From Pratylenchus scribneri (Eukaryota > Nematoda > Chromadorea > Rhabditida > Pratylenchidae): DNA of 64,000 bases. Made by a program: the position numbers and the translations under genes. Position 1 is the stretch's first letter, and each line of letters opens with the position of its first letter. The notes under the pieces were generated by a model, which saw only the letters and a program-made list of their open reading frames with translations, was not told the origin of the DNA and made no database searches. The stretch is from contig JAQSEB010000164.1 in the NCBI GenBank assembly GCA_030063045.1, positions 310,001 through 374,000 on the forward strand, in the 5' to 3' direction. Positions 13,019-25,642 of the stretch are shown piece by piece.

Positions 13019-13345
13019 ACATTTGCAGACGAAACGTCTGGTTCCGATAATGGAAAGCTGCTCTGACATTGTTTATGGCCAAATAATTAAACATAAAATT
13101 AGCTACAAAATTATATCAAATACATTGACCAATGTCAAATATTCACCTAATTATGACCAAAAAAACGGTTAAAAATAAAATTTAATTAAATAAAAGGTTT
13201 TTTTGCCATAATTCAGTGAATATTCAATATTGGCCAATACTTTTGATGTCATTTTTGCTAATTTTAAGCTTAATTAAATGCCATAAACAATGTCACAGCA
13301 TCTGCGCCAGACAATTTCGCTGCAAATGTCGGGTCTGTAAATGTG
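13019..13345. mobile_element. Foldback element with worn arms
   Basis: The left arm (GACATTGTTTATGGCCAAAT near 13066) is the reverse complement of the right arm (GCCATAAACAATGTC near 13282); pairing continues through the TTGGCCAAT segments. Part of a third arm recurs at about 13651-13786. No coding capacity. Confidence 0.6.
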
Positions 13346-13378
13346 GTAACACATTTTAATCAATATATAAATAATTAG

Positions 13379-13578
13379 GCACTTACGTATTATCTGTGCG
13401 GAGATTTTTTAGGTCAACTGGGGAAAGATACCGGTGTCCCTCATGAGCCATCTGGTATAGGGTTAGGGTCTTTAGGGAATATGTTATCATCTCAAATATC
13501 CCTAACCCTAACCCTAATCACCTTAAGGAGGGACCCTTCATTCTTTTCACATCTCCGCATAGATAATACGTAAGTACC
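13379..13578. mobile_element. Foldback with internal telomere-like repeat
   Basis: Ends GGCACTTACGTATTATCTGT and ACGTAAGTACC are inverted repeats with 26 of 28 positions matching (inner end GCGGAGAT / ATCTCCGC). The middle holds GGGTTAGGG and, about 60 bp on, CCCTAACCCTAACCCTAA, which themselves face each other. It lies between arms of the preceding foldback family, so it may be a nested insertion. Confidence 0.6.
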
Positions 13579-13948
13579 AATAATTATTATTGGATTATGA
13601 TTTTATAAGGTAATTTGCTATAATTTTCATCACTATAGTTTCATTGGATGGAATACCGTTACGACATTTGCGTAAGCGACAATTGTGAATGAAAAGTCTC
13701 TGGTGTTTTTATCAATCATAAAATTATTTACAAAGTTAATTCAAAAGCATTGGCCAATGTTGAATATAAACTGAGTTATGACCAGCCTATTCTAAAATTA
13801 ATGACTTGCTCCAAAAAATTATAATTTAAAAATTCCTTATAATAACAAAAAATGACAAATACATTATTAAAAATATTCTTAAAAAGAATAGAAGACAATA
13901 TTTTTAATCTTTTTTTTCTTATAGCAAGGGAAGAAAATTCAACAATAA

Positions 13949-16900
13949 TTATGTAAATGATAAAATTTCGTATTTTTTCGAAATATCAATCGTTCTTTTG
14001 TGAATATGTTGTGCCGTAACTTCGATCAAGCCTTCCTTGATATGGGCACGACCCAAACAATTTTTAGAATTTGGTCTGATATAAAGTGAAAACGTGTTAT
14101 TATTTTATATTTTTTCATATTTCAGGGGTGCCATTCGTATCCTTATTTTATAAGAAAATTCCTTATATTTTGATTTTGATTCCCGCATGAGTCAAATTTC
14201 CAAAGAAATTATTATTATAAGATTAATATAAATATTTCGAAAAAGATTAATTAAATTTTTATAATAATTAATAATTTTACATTTCTTTTTATTTTCAATT
14301 TTTTCCCTTATATCCATAGTCCATATAAAACCAATATTTTTTTTCCTATAATTTATATTGCTCGATGGCAACCCTGTAATATTTGCTCATGACTAGAATA
14401 TGAAGTTAAGTTGACTGAAAATTCAGAAATGGGAATGGGAACCATTAGTATACAAAGAATAAAATTAAAAAAATTTTTTTATTTATTAATAATTATTCAC
14501 CAGAGGGCGGATTTATAGGCATGGAAAAATGCTAAATTATGTTAATTTTATTAAAATTTTACTAAAATATGCACTTTTCAATCTAATACATTTTTGGGGT
14601 AAAATTTTTGGTTAAAAATTTCGAAAATATGCAAAAAAAATAGCACTATAAATTTCCAAATATCATAAAATAATTATTATTTTCCCAGAAACCCATAAAA
14701 GATACTGGCAAAAAAAATGCACATGCAGATGATAAATTCTCCCTCTATTCATCATTTAAAATTTTTTATAAATTCAGCTATTCTCGGTGCTCATTTTGAA
14801 TTATATTGGAAACAGTTTAAACCCCTTTCCTCTCTTACATATTATGTTTGTGTTTGCATCTGTAACCCGAAATATTGGTTATTTCGCTTTTCCTATCAAG
14901 ATAATATGTGTAACCATCATGTGTAATTGGTAAGCCTTGTAGTGCGTTTAATTTATTTTCGGCAGAAAGTTCGTCCAATCCATTTGGTCTCACCATTTTT
15001 GGGAAAGGTCTTGGTGTTTGACGTCAAAAATAAGGAAAGGGAATAATTTAATAAAATTAATAATATTACATTTAATCTCTAAAATTCGAAATTTCACACA
15101 TTGAAAAGCGAAAATTAAGCCATAAATAAAATAAACAATTATTTTTTTTATCTATCTATTACTCTGGCGAAAAAAGTGTAATATTTTGTGTATATTTTTC
15201 AACCTTGGCGTAGTCAAATTTGGCGCCAAGATATATTTTAGAAAATACAAAAAAAGGAAATACTAATTATTTTTCAAAAAAGGGAAAAGGAAAAATAGTT
15301 TCCAAAAATATATTATTGTAAGATTGGACCGAAATCGATTACTATTTCACTAGAAGCATAAGTTTTTTGGTGATAATTAATAATCAGCTAATGTACATTA
15401 CATATCTATAATATATGGTAAATAATGCCCGCAGGAATTGTCAATATATAAAATAATATTTGAGTACCTTTCATGGTTATGATGTGCTTCTTTGAAAAAT
15501 ATCTCATTATTGCTATTTACGATGGCTTTTGCAATGCAGGGCGAATTTTGCTTTCGCTCCACGCAAGCCCATTCTTTTCTTTTTTTTTCATAAACATATC
15601 CATTATTAAGCATATAATAACCACCGTATTCATGTTTCGCGTATTCCACCACTTTGTCAGTATCTTTGCAAATGCAAATTTAAATAATTATTGTTTTTTT
15701 AAATAGTCAATCTCAAGAAGTATGATTTTTAGAAAAATTAAAATTTTATGTATGCTTAAAAATGGATACAGAAAACATTTAAATGATTTTCTTTAATAAA
15801 ATTATTCCATAAATTGGCATATATTAATTTGTATAAATTTTACTTCATTTATGTTTTAATTGCGATAACTTTTATTTTTTTACTTTTATTTGCGAAAAAA
15901 AATCCGGAAATCCGTTTCCGTACAATTTTACTAGGTAAGGTACAGATTATTTCCGAGCCGGATTGTGATACGTTTATCCAATCCTCCGGCTCGGGATTTT
16001 CTTTAGCTGGAAATCTGGTCCGCTGCCCAGGATTTTTCATTTAGCCAGCCTCTATTATTAATCTTATACCCTATTCCTACCGTAATAACAATTTTGTGTG
16101 TCTTTCTCAAAATTTTCAACTTTCGGCTTTTCCCATCTATTGACTTAATTTAAAAATATGATAATTGTTAATTTTTATCTCATCAAGATTAATCTATTAG
16201 ATTGATTATTTAATTTTGTTCTTAAAATACAAGTTAATAAATTTAAATCTATTTTGAATCTCAACCCATTGATCCTTGCATTTTTTCTATTTTTCTGCTT
16301 GATCCATGAGCTCTCCTAGCTGGTCTAATTGATCCAGCTTTTTTTCTGATAGATTCTCGAATTATTCCACTTTCCATTTTTTTCTTTTTGCTTATTGATT
16401 CCATTTGCAAATGTTCCAAATGCCTAATTGAACCACTAATTCCAGATACAATCGAACCACTTGATTGCCTTTCTCCTTTTTCCTTTACATTGTGTGATTC
16501 ATTTATTTGTTCAATATGTCTAATTGATTGTTTTTCTTTTCCCCTGATTGATTGTGTTCCCATTTCTCTGATTGTTTCAGTTCCATCCATTTCTCTGATA
16601 AATTGTTCCTTTACCAATCCTTGGGCTACATTAGGCCGAATTGAACCAGTAGATATTTCATTCTCATCAGAACTAGATAATTAATAATTTTAATTATTAA
16701 AAAAACCATTAATTTAAAAATTCAAATTTCAATAATATCTCTTCGAAAAAATTATTAATCTTACAAACGAAGCGCCATTAATTCTCGATATATTCTGTAG
16801 CGATTTTCCGGTATCATATCTTGAGTGAAGTGAAAAGGTGTCGAAATATCACCATTCATTATAATTTGTTCTGCGTACATCAACAGAAATACCCCACAAT

Positions 16901-17858
16901 CCCAAGAATTGGTTTGAATTGGAATATCTGCTCTATTTATCCATAAAACATGATGCATATTCAAATGCATTTTAAATTTGTCATAAAAATTGATAAAAAA
17001 TTTAAAGAGGGCTGCTTTGAATGCCATATTTTCAGCTGTATCTCGGCCCTTATTTAACGAATCGCAAAAGACCACATATTTGTCCACTTCAAAAACTGCC
17101 AATGCCCAATGATTTTCATATAAATTTGCTGGAATTAACCAAAATCGGACTGTTTGAATGCTGCTTCCTTGTTCAATTTGATGTTGAAGCCAATCAGGCC
17201 TAATCACATTCGTTTGCCAAAAACTTGTTATAATATCGCCCGGCACAAATCTTACATCGTCCCGGTCTCGGGTCAACAAATGCAAATATGCATTGATCAC
17301 AAAATTTCCCAACCATCCATGTGGATTGGCTAATTCTTTATCCATTTCGCTGAACGGAAATGCTTTGAAGTAATATTTATCATCATAATTTATTCCTTGA
17401 TTATCCCTTATCCGTGGCTGTACATATGAGGGCATGGCATCCTGTACAGATTCACCATCACTCTCTTCAATTATTTCTGCTGGTAAATGTTGTTTTATTT
17501 TTCGAATACTTTCGCTAGCAATTTTCCTAATTGACTTATTAGTTGGAATCTTTTCCGCATCATCTTTAATGGATCCACTTTTAAAACTCGTTTTGGTTGA
17601 ATCCACTGGACCTGATGATAATTTTAAAAATGTCGGATCGTATTCCGATGATATTGGCACAATTTCTCCAATAGGCCTGATGCTTGTCATGGGTACATCT
17701 TCTCCAATAGGCCTGATGCTTGGTGTGGGTACATTTTCTCTAATAGGCCTAATACTTTTACCAGTTGTCGGATTATTGTTACCGGAAGCATTTATTGTCT
17801 TTGTAAAATATATCAATAATATTGCGAGATAAATGTTGACGATTGTTAGTCTTGCCAT
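13949..17858 (-). CDS. Secreted Ulp1-like cysteine protease with SIR repeats and two FLYWCH modules
   Basis: Exons 17858-16765, 16672-16266, 15663-15468, 15021-14839 and 14075-13949 keep frame throughout (668 residues). Order: signal peptide (MARLTIVNIYLAILLIYFTK, then TINAS), three SIRPIGE repeats, C48/Ulp1-like domain, SIR tail, FLYWCH 1 (GGYYMLNNGYVYE ... HHNHER), FLYWCH 2 (HDGYTYYLD ... YRCK ... AQHIHKR). The catalytic residues of an Ulp1 protease are all there: NHWALAVF (His), FCDSL (Asp), IQTNSWDCGVF (Gln, Cys). Ulp1 enzymes cleave SUMO-like modifiers; the true substrate here is unknown and a signal peptide is unusual for the family. The Ulp1 ORF's apparent stop at 16761 is inside a GTAAG donor. 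The Ulp1-SIR join is strong. The step from SIR to FLYWCH relies on a weaker GTTGAG donor; unspliced, the protein would end at 16261 (501 residues). The acceptor at 15022 reads CG, not AG. Confidence 0.72.
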
Positions 17859-18266
17859 TTTTCTTAAATAAAATCAGATAAAATAAATTTCAAATTTTTA
17901 AATCAGTTTTCAAAATTAATATTATTATTTAAAGTAAAAATGCTGCGAATTTGATAATTTTTTAATAAATGAAAAGATAAATATTTTCCGTGTCATCAAA
18001 TTCCTTTTTATTTGCCATTTTATTTAATTATTAATGAAAACTATAAAACTATTTACTAAATGACATTTTTGCTTATTTAATAAATATATTTAGTTTCTTT
18101 TTTGGAGTATTATAGTTTTATATTTTAAAAAAGCCAAATTCGTATTATATAATACTTTTGAATGTTCTTTTTTTATTTTTATAGAATTATTCTACTTTAA
18201 TAATGTTATTTAATCTGTTATGGATGGAAAAATTTTCATCAAATGCGTTTTTTCTCTTTATTTATA

Positions 18267-18566
18267 AAATAGGCATAGGAATGCAATATGGACTGCAGCA
18301 AAACATTCTGGGGCCAGTGGCAGTGGGCCCAATGTTTCGCATGCAATATCGGCAGGTATATTTCAAAAGCGGCAACAGTTACTACACCGGCTAGCACAAC
18401 GGCACAAGCATCGTAAAACTTTACAAATTGCTAAAAAAATTATAGAAAGTTACAATATTAATTATCACCATTGCCAAAATGTATTGTTTTTTTTCATCAA
18501 TAGAGCTCGTCTTGTTGCATTAATTGTGTTGGGTCTTCGGTTTAATACCAATAAGAAGACAAAATA
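18267..18566 (+). CDS. Possible coding exon, unknown protein
   Basis: After an AAATAG acceptor an open frame without Met runs about 100 codons to a TAA. It is richer in His, Arg, Gln and Ala (for example RQQLLHRLAQRHKHRK) than the random AT-rich frames nearby. No family is recognised and no convincing first exon was found. Confidence 0.25.
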
Positions 18567-18910
18567 AATTAAGAATATTTATTTATTTAATTAAAATGTG
18601 TGAATGGGAAATAGGTCGAATAAATTGGGGAAATTAATATCAACAACCTAAGTTGGAATAATGTGAAAATGACAACGCAAAACAATGGGGAAATTGGGAA
18701 AGGATGAATTGTCACTTATGGAAGATGGGAATATCAAAATGCCATCATTCATTCAAATCATTTCCTAATTCCAATTTGACCATATCCCGAACAAAGTAGC
18801 CTATAGATTTTTGGAATTTAGAATATAAATCAAAGGAAATATTTAAAAAAAAACCAAAATATAATTTAGACAGTTTTATTGAATTGTGGCCAAACCGAAA
18901 AATATATACA

Positions 18911-18976
18911 TGTTGCGGCCAATACTGATTACCGGCCAAAACTGATTTTGGCCGGTAATCAGTATTGGCCGCAACA
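18911..18976. mobile_element. 66-bp perfect palindrome, smallest member of the TGTTRCGG foldback family
   Basis: TGTTGCGGCCAATACTGATT pairs perfectly with AATCAGTATTGGCCGCAACA around a short centre. Flanked on both sides by TACA, a 4-bp target duplication. Larger relatives with the same ends lie at 46360-47892 and 58615-59581. Confidence 0.75.
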
Positions 18977-19559
18977 TACATACATCAATCAATGCATTTT
19001 GTTGAGTTATTTCGAAAAATGTACATTTGAGTTATTTGATCTGAGATCAAGCACAAAAGTTATTAAACAAAATCCGATCTTTTGACAAAATCGTATTTTT
19101 TCGCAAATTCCATATTGAAAATATTAATATTGATATAAAAATTTACCTTCATCCCAGAACATTTATTTGTTATCATAACTAGCATAGGCGAACGCCCTAG
19201 CGGGCGTTTCTGACTAGTCAAATCTTTTTCTCTGTCTTACTCATCTTATCTAAATTCTTTTTCTTTTCTCTTTCTTATTCATCTTATCTACGATTTCCCC
19301 CGAAACTGGAGATTCCTGTATCATTTTCACTTCTTCGGGGCTCAGTTACAGCAACATCAAACTTGGCCAAATTTTATGGCCTAGCTGCACGAAACTGAAC
19401 CAAATGAAAAATCATTATCGTATTCGTATTCAGCACACTCGATTACCCTATACTTGACATTTCCATAAATTTTAATTTAGGGCTCATATTTTCGGATTTA
19501 TAATATAATAATTTTGCAAAAATTTATTTGCAGAAAAAATAAAAATATAAAACTATTTT

Positions 19560-20000
19560 TTGGTCTAAAAATTCTACTATTTTCCCCTTTTTTCCAAAAG
19601 AGAAAAATAATTTTTATAAAAAATTTTTAATGTGAAAGATTAAATATAAAAATACTAAAATATAAAAATTAAAATTGACTATATATTTTGCAAACAAAAA
19701 AAAAAATTTTGGAATGTAATATTTGGAAAAAAAATTTGCAGCGAATTTATGGTAATAAAATCAATAAAAAAAATTCTGCTGACCTACAAATATATTCATT
19801 TGTAATTTTTTTAGTTTTATCCTAAATTTATTGCCAAATAAAACAGATCTACCTACCTATTTTGATTATTTATTTTGGATATTTTTTGTATTTTTATAGG
19901 CCTTTCTTTTAAGCATTCGAATTTTCATCTCATTTTAAATTATCTTTCCATTTTTATCATTTTTTTAGGAGGATTTAACAAAATTCTGGATTTTCTATCC
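19560..20000. repeat. Direct duplication, copy 1
   Basis: This AT-rich segment recurs about 870 bp downstream: the stretch around GCGAATTTATGGTAATAAAA, then ATCAATAAAAAAAATTCTG and a Phe/Leu-poor T-rich tail, appear in the same order. Not coding as far as I can see. Confidence 0.5.
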
Positions 20001-20429
20001 ATTAAGCCCAAATGTTTTAAAATAACTTTGTGCCAGAAATTATAAATAAACAGCATAACTAAATATTATATGAAAATATTTTTTTTTGCAGAATAAATTT
20101 TTTTTTGTAGAATAAAATATTTTTTTACGGAAAAATAGTTTTTGACTTTTATTAAATCAGAAACTGATTTTATACCGTCAAACCTTATACAATTTTATAA
20201 TTGAGATGCCAAATTCTGATTCCCTAATATCGAAAACTCTTAAATACATGTTTTTAGCAATAAAATTAAAAAATTTTTTTGGAAAAGAGGATTGTTACAA
20301 ATCCTCCTACTATCCAACCTAACAACTAACAATATGTCAATTCATCCAGAAAAGCCAACTGGCAATATTTCAAATCATCAAGTAAACAAGCAGCAGGCAC
20401 TACTTCAATTTCGCACATTAGAATTAGCG

Positions 20430-20860
20430 AAAAATTTTTCCGAAAATTTTAATTTTTTTCTGAATAGAGATAAATAATTTTTATAAAAATTTTAATGAGA
20501 ATGAAAAGTTAACTATAAAAATATTCTCAAAAAGCTAGAATAAAAATTATTATATATTTTGCTAACTATAAAAAAAAGAATTTGGAATATTTGAAAAAAT
20601 TTAGAAGCGAATTTATGTTATTAAAATCAATAAAAAAAATTCTGGGCCTGCACAGTTCTTTTGTATTTTTATAGTTTTTTTTTTTTAAAATTTAAAACTG
20701 AACAAAACAGTTGTATCTTATATCTATTTCGATTTTTCATTTTTAATATATTTTTATAGACCTCTCTTATTAATATCATTTGAATTTTCATTCCCTTAAA
20801 ATTAACTTTCCTTAACATTTTTATTTTTTTAAGAATATTTAACAAATAATAATTCTGAAT
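20430..20860. repeat. Direct duplication, copy 2
   Basis: Second copy of the 19.6-20.0 kb segment (GCGAATTTATGTTATTAAAA, ATCAATAAAAAAAATTCTG), diverged by substitutions and small indels. Confidence 0.5.
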
Positions 20861-21055
20861 TTTTATCCAATAAATCCAATCGAAAATATAGCTCAACCAA
20901 AAATTATAACCAGCAAAAATGCATACCTAAATATTTTATAATTTAATTACATAACAATTATAAAATTTAATAAATTTTAAAAATTTAATATTATTAAAAA
21001 AATAATCAATATTAATTATTTTAGATTAAATTTCTATTTATTTATTATAGAAAAA

Positions 21056-21244
21056 ATGAATATAAAGCTATTTATTACGACATTCTTATTATTTTGCATT
21101 TCTCCGCTTAATCAATGCCATGGAGTAAAGGTAAATTTTTTTAATAATAATAATGTCAATATCAAAATATTTCTAGCAATATTTCAATTCGTCCACAACA
21201 TGGCATCGGTTCAAATCGCCGAAGGAAAAAGCCATCTGGCACTG
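21056..21244 (+). pseudogene. Signal-peptide exon followed by an out-of-frame SIR fragment
   Basis: ATG at 21056 opens a clear signal peptide (MNIKLFITTFLLFCISPLNQ) ending at a GTAAAT donor at 21130. The next exon (after TTCTAG at 21176) contains ISIRPQHG in the wrong frame for the leader; in the leader's frame it reads an unrelated sequence. It resembles the signal-peptide exon of the 43.9-45.6 kb gene, so this may be a broken relative. A short CG-rich inverted repeat follows at about 21300-21390. Confidence 0.35.
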
Positions 21245-21999
21245 TTTCTTGAATGATGGCTTTAAAAGGTTGCGGATAGTAAAAGTGTGGATAAAATCGG
21301 AGTGCGGATAACGGGACGGATAATTAGCCCAAAAATCTTGCGAATATCCCTCCCGCGTACCCGTCCCGCCCACGGATAATTTACCCTAGTTTTTTCGTCT
21401 ACATAAAAGAAAATAATGAAAAAAACTTGATGAGAATTAAACACAAATCTACAAATGGGTTCCTTTTTAGTCTAGCCGATATTTGCATACCCGACAATTG
21501 CGGAAGAAACGATCAGGAAAGTTTCCCCGGGAAGCTTCCATGGGAATCTTACCTCCGTCTTTCTTACGGGCTCAGTCAGGGGTTGAAATGCAGTAACGCA
21601 AAATAATCCATCCTAGTCCAATTCTAACCTTACTCTAGCCCTAGAACCAATGTCAACACTAAGCTAGCCCCACCCTTACACTATCCCTAACTTAAAATTA
21701 AAATGGCCATAACTTTTTTTTATTTTTATGCGAAACAGATGGAAGATTCAAGCTTCTTTAAACTCTTATCAAGACACGACGAATAAGCTATAATTTGAAC
21801 GAAAACATTCCCAGAAAATTATATCAATTCAGTTTTACAAGATCTTTTGAATGAGCTATCATTCACCTAAATCCGTTCAAAAATAATAAAAATCCATGAT
21901 TTATATTTATCCCAAGAAATTTTACTCAAAATAATGGAATAATTTAACAATTGTCAATTTTATGTCTAAAATTGATTTATGCCATTGAATATAGACGAT

Positions 22000-24900
22000 C
22001 TACAGGCTCAACAAATGAATTTCATCTTCATCATCAATAGTAGTATATGTTGATGAAATATAATTATTAATTTGGGCAGATGTAATCGGCATCATCGCCC
22101 GATGCTCGGACCCTTTCCAATTTGTTACTGCTTGTTGCGATTGATTTGGCGACAAAAAATCGCAATTATAATATTGTTGATTATCATATCGTTGATTATC
22201 ATATTGTTGATTTTGTGTTTTTTCAGGGTTACAGTCAAATGAATTGTGATGATTGTCAATAATAGCCATCACTGACATATTCTGTCCATTTTCTGGTGAT
22301 TCTGCCCTCTTTAAATTGAACAGATCCACAAGGATTTCGTATTGCTCTAGTTGAGTGCCAATCTCATGGCTGCTCATCATCATGTCCATCAATTCTCTCT
22401 GAGCCATGGGATAGCTATTTTGACCGTATTTATTCATATAAATTTCGCCAAAAATATTATGTAAATTTGTCGATTCCTGTTGCAACAATTGACTACCCGA
22501 ATTGGATAAATGAATACCATCTGTGAATATGAAAAAAATATATATAAATCATAATTAGAATATTTAAATATTAATTGTACTTCTAAATTAAATACATACT
22601 TAGAAATTTTATGGTAGTTATGAAATTGTTGAATATGATATAAGTATTTCAAAACAAAATTAATAATTTAATGAAGAAAAAATCTATTTTTCAAAGTTAT
22701 AATAAAATGAGGTAGAGAATTCTCATTCCATTTCAAAGGAAAAACTGTGATTGGTTAATTTTTAAACATTTCTATTCCATAAATAATTATTAACTCACGG
22801 TGTTGAGTAAAAATGAGCCCCAATAAAAGTGCAAATTCATTCTCATTCATCAGATGGGATTTTTTCATTTGAGAATGTAATTTGTCTATACTTTCCACAA
22901 TGCGAGAGGAAATGCTGAAAAAAATTGTATCAAGTAGAGATTATAAATTATGTAAAATTCAATTAATTATATTCAAGAAAAACCCAATTTTTAACTATTA
23001 TACGTGTAAAAAAGTAATCGTATGTGGCAAATAAAAATGAATAAAATAAAATAAATTGAATAATTGATAGATTAATTTGCGCGATGCTTACCATTTTTCA
23101 TAATTATTCTTGAAAATTATTACCCAATTGTAAATTTAGTAGTGCAATTATGCATTGATTGTAGAAAATGACATTTTTGGATAATTACATAACAATTATT
23201 ATTTAAAGATTTCGCAATTTAAAAATGCATTTATCTTTCCAAAATATAATTAGATAATTTATAAAATTAGCTGTAACATAAATATTGATAGCCAATCATG
23301 GAAATTTCTATAATGTTGTTTTCAGCAAGAATTATGGTTGCAAATTTTTAAATTAAATTAAAAAATATTTTTATAGTTAGAAGTACTTTTAATTAAAAAA
23401 TCTTATTTTTTAAATAGATCATTTGATTCATAGAAATTAATTTTCTTATTTCTGAAAATCTTTCGCATAACGCGAAATTTATTTGTTTATATGTTATTAT
23501 ACCTTTTAAACGAATCATTCTGGCCGCATTTCTCCCACAAAGATTGTTCTAATGTTTTTCGGTTGAACCAAACCATCTATGGCTTATCCTCCAACACACT
23601 GTAATAAATGCTAATCATCACGGCAGCCTGTCTTTCGACGTGCTCCAACAGAATGCGCTGAAATGTTTTTTTTTGTATTTTTGTTTTCTTTTGAAAGTAT
23701 TTTAATAGAAAATTATAAATATAGATTGATATTTTTTTAACAAAGCTATCGACATCGGTTATGCTCCAGTTAATGGCAGTACAATTATTAGCTTAACTCA
23801 TCCCAAACAAAAATTTTATTTTTTTTATAAAGGTTTGATAGGGCAACGAATTATTTATTCTTTCATTTTTAATTTATTTTGAATAAAGAAAAATATGATA
23901 TTCTAAATAAAATTGCACAAATTTTAAATTATAAAATATTAAAAAATTTATGAATTAATTTTGCAAGTTAATTTTAAATGTGTCAATAGAAATTATTTGA
24001 TTTATTAAAATGATATAATCTTAATAACCATTCTCCTTTCTCCTTCCTCCTTCAATATTTTTTCCATTCACTTAATAAGTTTATAAAAAGCAAGCCAGAT
24101 TTAAAATTTTTCATATTTTTATATAATTTCAGTAGAAACTCGTCTGAATTTTCTTAAAAACTAAAACATTCTTGACCTTATCAGCATCGCACAATTGGCC
24201 ATACCATGGCATTGATTTGAACACAGCATGGCAAAGCATTTTTTCGATAAGCCAAAAATCAGTTGAGGAAACTTCTCTATCAGTCTGACTCGCATCATCA
24301 ATGTAAAACTGAAAGAAAAGTTATAAAAAATGGAAAATTAGATTTTCTATTCATTGTAAAAATCAAAAAAAAATGTTTTTGCAAAAAATTAAAGATTTAT
24401 AGAAAAATTATTTTTATAGGGATAATTACAACTTTATTACTTTAAAGATCATAACCAAAAATAAAAATTATTTTTTTTCGATTAAATTTTTTCATTTGCA
24501 TTTAGCGTTTATAAATTAAAAATATTCCTAACATCTTTTGAAAATAATAATGCGTCACCCATATTATTCTTACATTTCTTTGTTGCAATAAATTTCCTTT
24601 AAACAATAAACGATCCAATTCTGGCACCAAAAACATTTGTTGCTTTTCTTCGGCCTCAATCATTAACAATTGGTCCAATGAGCTATTATTTCCTTTCTCC
24701 AATTCTAATGCGTAAATCCAATTTTTGTTTGCTCGCATTTGGCGCAAACGACATTCAATTGCACACAACAATGTCAAAGTGGCTGGAATTTTGTCTAACT
24801 GCTTATCATCACCATCATCATCATTGCTATCACTCTCCATATGCTCTGAATTGATATCATCATCATTTTCCATATCAATAATTGTTTCAGCGGGGGTCAT

Positions 24901-25642
24901 CATCATCGACTCCAATGGCATTTTTATTTGATTCTCCTCATCAATGTCCATTGCTCCATTTTTATTGTTTCTTTTATTAATTTTTTCTTTATTATTTTCA
25001 TTTGACTTTTTCTTCAATTGATTGCTTATTTTATTTAATTTCCGTATTTCTTCCTTCTTCTTCATTTTTTCATTAATCAAACATTTTGTGTATTGATTTT
25101 GAACAACTAAATTTTATCAAAAAAATATTAAAATTTAATCAATTATTTCGAATATGCAATACTGAATTTTATTAATTCCTGATTGGAATTATCATTGAAT
25201 ACTATTTAATACAAAAATCAGCCTTTATGAATAATTCAATTCTTTTAATTTTTTTAGTTACGAATAATAAAAAATTTAAAAAATTTATTTTTAAAACACA
25301 CAATTTTTGTTCATTCCCATTTGTAAACATTTCTTGAGACGACAATGGCGACAGATATTTCGAGAATCTTAAAAAATTTCATAAATTTATTTATTTATTA
25401 TTTTTATTACCCTCCCAAATCACGCATTTTCCCTCCCTTTTGCATTCATATTCACGGCCTTCAACGAATGATTTGCTGAAAAAAGAGATAATTAATAATT
25501 TATTTTATTAAATTTTCATCAAATTTTACCGAAAAAAAGCGGCACAGGCCAAACACGTGAAAACGCCAAAATTATTTCCATGTCCTGACAGACCACACAC
25601 CACACAATTCGTTAATTTATTAGGCGGACGGGTTCGGCCCAT
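22000..25642 (-). CDS. Nuclear hormone receptor with C4 zinc fingers, one in-frame stop
   Basis: Eight exons keep phase from ATG to stop (1701 nt): 25642-25530, 25475-25411, 25367-25302, 25106-24574, 24308-24177, 23657-23503, 22914-22799, 22520-22000. The DNA-binding domain reads CVVCG ... NFGVFTCLACAAFFRKSF ... YECKREGKC ... CRHCRLKKCLQMGM, the typical two-finger form of nematode receptors. A long acidic, Asn-rich linker follows, then a divergent ligand-binding domain (DADKRILLEHVERQAAVMIS, EFALLLGLIFTQ). The C-terminus after the domain is Gln/Asn-rich. In exon 6 a TAG (23579-23577) interrupts an otherwise open frame between EDKP and MVWF, so the gene is either freshly inactivated, polymorphic or affected by a sequencing error. 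Family call is sure; the ligand and target genes cannot be told. Confidence 0.85.

Noticed and set aside
13440..13530. Interstitial telomere marking a chromosome fusion
   Set aside because: The repeats are short, degenerate and centred within a foldback element.
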